64,000 bases of DNA from Atherix ibis. Its lineage: Eukaryota; Arthropoda; Insecta; Diptera; Athericidae. The DNA lies in NCBI GenBank assembly GCA_958298945.1, contig OY282609.1, forward strand, positions 64,638,220-64,702,219, read 5' to 3'. Below, in pieces: positions 58,001-64,000 of this stretch. Below the pieces are notes generated by a model. The model was given only the letters and a program-made list of their open reading frames with translations, did no database searches and was not told the DNA's origin. Numbering within the stretch: the stretch's first letter is position 1; every line of letters starts with the position of its first letter. A program made the position numbers and the translations under genes.

Positions 58001-61000
58001 ATCTGCTCCTCGTTAACGTCTCTTTGAGTGAAATTATGAACTTTTGAAAAAATATCATGATTGTAAGCTAAATAACCACCATAGATGTGATTCACCAAAA
58101 ATGTTAGGTTCTCAGGTGGAGTGTCATAGTCTTGAGCCACTGTAAAAAATCATTTTGAAATCTATATTTAAACTAATTTCGAAATACTCTAAATAGGACA
58201 TACTTATGTCAGTATACTTTATCAAATATTTTCCTCCATTCCATACTTGAAGACCAGTATTAGTTACGATTGCGGGTTGCTCATCATTAACGGGTAATAC
58301 ATGAATTTGCAAATGGAATGGTGCACTCTCCTTGTTGCGGGCGACAGCAATTAATTGCATGGAATCAGTGGCGTTCTCACTCCCATTGTGTATATACTGA
58401 ACCATGCCAGTTGCTAACTGCTTCTGTGTAAACCGATTGATCTTTGACTTTCCAGATATTACTGATCCTGAATGTGGTTGTTTGACAATTTTATATTCCA
58501 GTATTTTGCCTTTGTAGTACTCGGAATAAGATATCATATTGTCAGGAAACAGAGTAGCGATTTTTCCTATTTGAAAAAAATTATTTAAAGAACGTAATCC
58601 ATTGAAATTATTATATTAATAATCTGAATTTATACAGTCTATCATGTGTATAAGCTTTATTCCGCTGTTTGGTCATAGATGGCGTAAGTGAGCGTATTAG
58701 GCTACCATGGGCGTGCCATACTTTTTTTTATGAGTTTGACATCTGTCAACATTAATCAGTCCACATTGTCAGCAATTTCGTACAACAACATACATTTTTC
58801 CTTTGGTAATCATGTCTAGTTTTGTACCAGAAAAAGAGCATATGCGGGAAGCTCTGCTTTTCTGCTTCAATTTGAAGAAATCGGCTGCCGAATCGCATCG
58901 AATGCTTATGGAGGCCTATGGTGACAATGCTTTATTGGAAATAACGTGCTGGGGTTGGTTTCGTTGGTTCAAAGACGGCAATTTTCACTTGTGGGACAAG
59001 AAGCGTGAAAATCGGCCTAGGAAGGTTGAGAACCATCAAATGCAGGCTCTTTTTGACGAAGACGATACCCAATTGTAAAAAATGCTCGCGGAGCTATTGG
59101 GTGTTACTCAACCAACCATTTCCATGCATCTGCGTGCCATGAGGAAGATTGAAAAGATCGGAAAATGGGTGCCGCATTAATTGAACGATAGACAGATGGA
59201 GCGACGCCAAAACACATGCGAAATCTTGCTCGCCAGATAAAAAAGAAAGTCGTTCCTGTTTTTTTTTTATATAAAAAAAAGGGTTTTTTTGACTAAAAAA
59301 CAGCGGATTTAACCTTATACACCTGGTATATTAATATACATATGTATACCTTCAACAACGATTATTGGAGTAGTTATGATATAAAGATTCTCGGGAATTA
59401 TAATAATACGAAGCATAAGGTTTCGTAGCCAAGTTATTCCGTTGGTGACATCGAATATGAAGTTATCGGACGACTGATTGACACCAGCTTGAATGTAAAA
59501 CATTTTTTCCGCGTTAATTGTTGATTGATCGAATACTTTACAATTGTACTCATCATCAGATGTTATAGATTGGACTTCTAGATAACCGTGCTGAGGTGAT
59601 GATGTTACCAAATATGTTATATCACCGGGAGATATTCTTGGATGAACTATCTACGATATAAAATTTAAATTGTAAGTTTGTCTATTCATTTCTACAATAC
59701 ACATATATATCTCGTATAGGCGTTAGAATACTTTCAGTTACCTCTAAAATGTCTCGAGTAATTAGTGCACTTGTTGATTCTTCCACGTATAAAGTTTGAT
59801 TCTTTATTATCGTTAATAATTCCCAATAAGCAGCTGGGTATATACGAATAAGAATTTCACCTTTTGCGGTTACGTTTCTAATTGATACTTCATACCTGAA
59901 ATTTGGTAAAATTTTTTGTGAGGCTCTTAAAAAACAAACGGCGATTTGAGGCGGATGTAGGATTTACTTGATTTTATCCATCGAAGCGACCTCCGTGTTC
60001 CAAAAGGCAACTTTACCACGTTGGATGTCTAATTGCGTAAAGCTATTTGCCGATGTGGAATTTGCTATTTTCGGAAAAGTAGTATTATTGGATTTACGTT
60101 TGAAGATTTTTACAATTCCATACGCAGGTTGTGTTAATACTTTGTATTCAACATCGTCTGGTTTATGGTTGAGATTAGTTTTGATTGAAATTTCAGAATT
60201 TGTCAAAATAACGAATTTTCCCTCCTGTACTATAGATGCGTTTACAATGGGAATGTCAATAAATGGTTCGGAAGCATGAATTAAAAGTTCGCCAGTAACT
60301 TCATGAGCACCACCATCCGTTACAATGAAAGTAGCCACACCCTCATCCGGGCCATTATGTTTAAAACTAATTTTACCTAGATTCACATCTTCTTGTAGGA
60401 AACGGTCAATGTAGCTGCCATCCTTATAAAAGTCGCCATTATTACATGAAACTCGAATATATTGTATATCGGTTGGTTTTGTGTTGATGTCATTGTCTTT
60501 GTACGATAAATCACTTGACGAAACTATACGCGTCTCATCTCTGACAATGTAGAATATTTCCTCTGTATCGCGATGTGGTTCATTGTCATTAACAAGCAAA
60601 ATTTCAGCTCCGAGACTACATACATACTGAAAGTCAGTGATTTCATCGGAAACTACAAGAAACTTCATTGCATCGATAGTAGTCTCTGAATCGTCGTGAC
60701 AATAGTAAATATCACCCAAGAACAGTTGGTCCAATGTAAATAATTCGACCGTTTCAATATGTGATGTTGTTGGTCCATGATGACACACTGATCCGTATTG
60801 TGGTGGATCTGTTACTATGAATGTTAGATTTTCGAAAGCGTTGAATAATATACCGAAATTCTTTCTTGTTAGAACAGCGCGTCCACCCTCGTGAGCGATA
60901 ATATTTTCTTGATTTTGGTAGCTAAGACGTTTCGAATATCTATCCTCTGGGGTGAATATTATTTTAAGATTACCAAAGACATCGTCGCACTCAGATACAG

Positions 61001-61179
61001 ATACCATAAATGCAAGATCGTCAACAAAATTTGAAAAAGAATTTCTGTGTGTTTTGTATCGAATAAGGTTTCGATCAATATCCAGTTGAGTAAATGAATC
61101 CATTTCCTAAATTGAATGATTCAAATAATAATTTAATAGCATGTCAAATCAAAACAAATTAAAATGAAAATGGAAAATA

Positions 61180-61216
<37 letters not shown>

Positions 61217-64000
61217 TGTGTAGGTACAAATTTCATCAAAATTTGTCGATATTAAAAAGAAACAAACTCACCTTGGCATATTTAGGAAATCCCTCAACAT
61301 ATATCACACCATATTTTGGTGGTTTCAAAATTGTGTAGATTACATTGCGAGAGAACGTCGGCAATGGCATCGTCTGATATGAAAGATTGTCATTATTTAT
61401 AATCGATTCGCGAGTGCCATTCATTTGTAAATTGCCTAATTTGATGGTTTCAATTTTCAATCGTGTAAATGTAATTCGAAAATCATATTTTTGTGTTTTA
61501 ACTGGTCCAAATGATGCCGTAAACTACGATGATAATAATAGTGCAATTATAACAACGGTTTTATTTTTGATTAAATTGAAATTTTATCTATTTACCTTAA
61601 ATTGATCTTGGGATGGGAATTCACTACTGTGATAGTAACGAATTTGTCCCAAAACAACTTGACTGCTGGTAAATGAATCAACTGGGGTCCACGAAGAATC
61701 AATTGAACGTAGCTTTTGGATAAATCCATACTCGGGCTGTTGTATTATATCGTAGCGTACATCGATGTGATCCTCATCAGAATTAGATAGTATTGAAAGA
61801 TTCCAAGGTGTTATAAGTGCTGATGATTTATGTATCATAATAAGGCCAGTGTTATTAACCATTCGTAGTTGTAATGGATGTACAGATACAGGAAGATAAA
61901 CAGCCGGACTGGTTTCGATACCATCGGATACGTAGAAAATTATTTCAAAAGATATGTCACCTATTTTTGATGTATTCACAAGGTACGTAACAATACCTTG
62001 ATTAATTTCAGCCTGTGAAAATGTTGAGACTGTCCTGCCCTGAACTTCGATTCTGCCATATTGTTCATTATTTTCCGAAGGTGCTATTGAATAAATGATA
62101 CTAGTCGCTACACTATCTGGATCGTTTACGTCCAACAATTCCTGGCTCAGTATTTTTGGTATGCCTTGTGTGATTCTCAGTATTTTATTGGTGGGTATCT
62201 GTAATATTGGAGGATCATTCACTGGCGTAATATTTGCGTGTAGTGCGAATCTATGTTTCCCCAATATAAAATCTGGCAATTCTCGACTTCCCGCTTGGAT
62301 TTGCAAGTCAATCATAATATGGTCACTGAATTGTTCTATACCATTATGTTTATATTTAACCTTATCTGTACTTAGATCAATAAGGGAAAAACTTTTTGCA
62401 TTCGCATTTGGACTAGAGCTCGGAGAGGAATAAACAATAATTTGCCCATGTTTTGGTTGTTGTACTATATTGAAGGTAATTGACGATTCTGGTATATCAA
62501 GTTTTTTATATTCAAGAACGATATTTATATAAGCCGTAGAAATAAATATGCTTTCGCCTTCCAACAATTCCATTGGTGATATTGATAAAAGGGGAATTTC
62601 ATCAGGAAGATCTGATTGTGTAAAAACCTAAACGAACGTGTTATATATTGTTTCTTATCCGAAATTATCGCAAGGATAGCTGTTAATATAAAATTTACCT
62701 TGTATGGATCAGAGTAGTCAGCTTTCAAACAGTACGCCTGATCACAATAACAAATAAACTCATCCACACCATTTTGGTGACAAATGCTGCTTAGTATGCA
62801 GGGCATTTTTTTAATGCAGGGATATTTGTAGACGCAGCCGACGTTAATATCATTAGTCACTTTCATGTTTGGAAAGCCAACAATTTCGTTGTTAATGAGT
62901 AAATCTTTCAAGCATCCTCTAAAACTGATGTCGGCATTTTTGACGCCACGTGCTATTGCCTTTCGTCGTGCAGAAATATCTAATCCACCAAAAAAATAGC
63001 TCTTGTCAAGGTTAATCTCTGTGGCTTTACCATCACTGAAAGGCGCAGTTTTTGCTTGATCGTCAACAAGTAGCTCGACTTTAGTTGGCTCATAGCTAAT
63101 CATGGCATAATGCCATTTTCCATCGCTCACATTCCGATCAGATAGTAATTCGACTATATTGGAACCCTTGCTTGCCAGTAGTCGTAATCGCTGATCGTCG
63201 ATCTCGAGTGATACAAAATCTGATCCACTATTATACATCAACATTCCATTCATTTCGATGGAACGAAATTGTAAATTCCAGCTGTATGGATCAATTCATA
63301 TGCTAATTAATATACATACGAGTATGTATGCGCATGAACACATTTAATAAAAGAAGCAAAATCCTCTATTACCTTTCACCATTTATTGATGGCTCATCGA
63401 TCATTTGCATAAACGAATTCTCACTAAGAAAGCTCGCCTCTTGACTGATGTCCGCATCAAATTCTGCACTACAAGTCCACGATACCGATACGCTAGTCAC
63501 ATGTCCTGTCCGTTCTTTTGCTCTTTTCAGTACATTTACATTATTATAGAAGACCTACAATCCAATTCCCATTAATGAAAATAATAAATCCTAACCAATA
63601 TTTGCTCCTTCTAAATCTTACATCTGATATGCATCCTCGGAAATTGTCAATGTCACTAACATAGTTCTCCGAATAATCACCAACACCACCCAAAAATGTT
63701 CCAAAATGAATATTTAACTCTGTTGTATTTACTGGCAAACTTTTACGTACAAAATTATCATCAACTTGCATTGTTATATTGCTTTCATATCGTTGAATAG
63801 CAACATCATGCCATATTAAGTCGTTGTACTTTAGCTTTTTCGTTGACCATATCTGAATTAATGTGTCCAGATCAACAAAAAAAAATAGTAGTCATTAATA
63901 AGAAAATGAAACAAGAAAACAGTATGAATAGTTGATAATGCAACAATTGTACATATTTGGGGAAGAGAATTGTTTTGGTTTGTTCATACCTCGACATGGT
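55100..64000 (-). CDS. kon: kon (kon-tiki/perdido), CSPG4/NG2-like transmembrane protein (C-terminal part)
   Basis: Kon-tiki is the fly homologue of CSPG4/NG2. It acts with integrins and Grip in muscle-tendon targeting and attachment and in glia. Exons, approximately: 63852-63621, 63553-63374, 63281-62700, 62628-61597, 61523-61272, 61107-59969, 59895-59745, 59650-59350, 58565-58205, 58139-57240, 57170-56507 and 56440-55100. The gene continues beyond the right edge. The first exons encode laminin-G domains (DNFRGCISDVRF, ISFRGCLKDLLIN). A long array of CSPG repeats follows (for example IVQQPKHGQIIVY, YKHNGIEQFSD, FTQADINNHRIVYVHSGS). One transmembrane helix lies at about 55942-55874 (IVLIAVLVGVIVLILAMVL). 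The cytoplasmic tail ends NQYWV, the PDZ-binding end that recruits Grip. Half of the tail is a Met-Gln repeat. Confidence 0.93.
55290..55660 (-). repeat. Met-Gln triplet repeat in the kon cytoplasmic tail
   Basis: About 41 tandem copies of a three-residue unit, mostly M-Q-x with x often A, D, N or T (MQAMQDMQG, MQDMRDMQDMQAMQ). In DNA it is an imperfect 9-bp repeat (ATGCAAGCN-like on the minus strand). The frame is kept throughout, and substitutions mostly preserve Met/Leu/Ile at position 1 and Gln/His/Arg at position 2. Confidence 0.92.
58642..59326 (+). mobile_element. Mariner M3, internally deleted, in a kon intron
   Basis: A 685-bp mariner with both terminal repeats (GTGTATAAGCTTTATTCCGC at the left, CAGCGGATTTAACC then TTATACACCTGG at the right) and flanking TA. 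It is oriented opposite to kon. The transposase start (MSSFVPEKEHMREAL, from 58812) has a frame change at about 59078. After the region encoding the end of the DNA-binding part (ending near ATTTGCTCGCCAGATAAAAA), the rest of the catalytic domain is deleted. Its right end is 23 bp from the splice donor of the kon exon at 59350. Confidence 0.9.
61184..61210. repeat. (AT)n microsatellite in a kon intron
   Basis: About 13 uninterrupted AT dinucleotides in the intron between the kon exons at 61107 and 61272. Confidence 0.9.

Overview
The window is nuclear DNA from an insect, most likely a higher (brachyceran) fly. It is AT-rich with short GT-AG introns. Its gene set is recognisably fly-like (Ge-1, Wdr59, kon, a grindelwald-like receptor). 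Its mobile elements are copia-type retrotransposons, an errantivirus with an env gene, and mariner transposons. From memory, most fly orthologues of these genes lie on one chromosome arm (Muller element B); this is inference only. No bacterial feature, CRISPR array or RNA gene was seen.

Layout. Positions 1-543 hold the 3' end of Utp23 (+). Positions 826-22224 are one nest of transposons. A mariner (826-1270 and 21776-22224) is split by copia family 1 sequence (1271-2993 and 19430-21775). That is split by copia family 2 (2994-3390 and 15556-19429), which is split inside its RNase H by copia family 3 (3391-5896 and 13718-15555). Family 3 is split inside its integrase by a complete 7.8 kb errantivirus (5897-13717, + strand) with paired LTRs and a TATA target duplication. 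All copia parts lie on the minus strand and are broken. A 219-bp copy of the Utp23 coding exon sits inside the mariner at 21880-22098.

From 22.9 kb on the DNA is a compact gene-rich block: an intronless DUF229 sulfatase-like membrane protein (+); Wdr59, a GATOR2 subunit (+), converging on Ge-1/EDC4, the decapping scaffold (-); DNA polymerase epsilon subunit 2 (+), divergent from Ge-1; Mon2 (+), converging on mRpL24 (-); a small grindelwald-like receptor (-); the geranylgeranyltransferase I beta subunit (+); and kon/CSPG4 (-), which runs off the right end. A dead mariner lies between the last two genes and a short deleted mariner lies in a kon intron.

The genes are housekeeping functions (rRNA processing, mRNA decapping, replication, membrane trafficking, mitochondrial translation, prenylation) plus two cell-surface proteins; there is no operon-like logic. 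I found no clear new biological system. The points most worth checking are the five-level nest, the Utp23 filler inside the mariner, the Met-Gln triplet repeat filling half of the kon cytoplasmic tail, and several strong inverted repeats.
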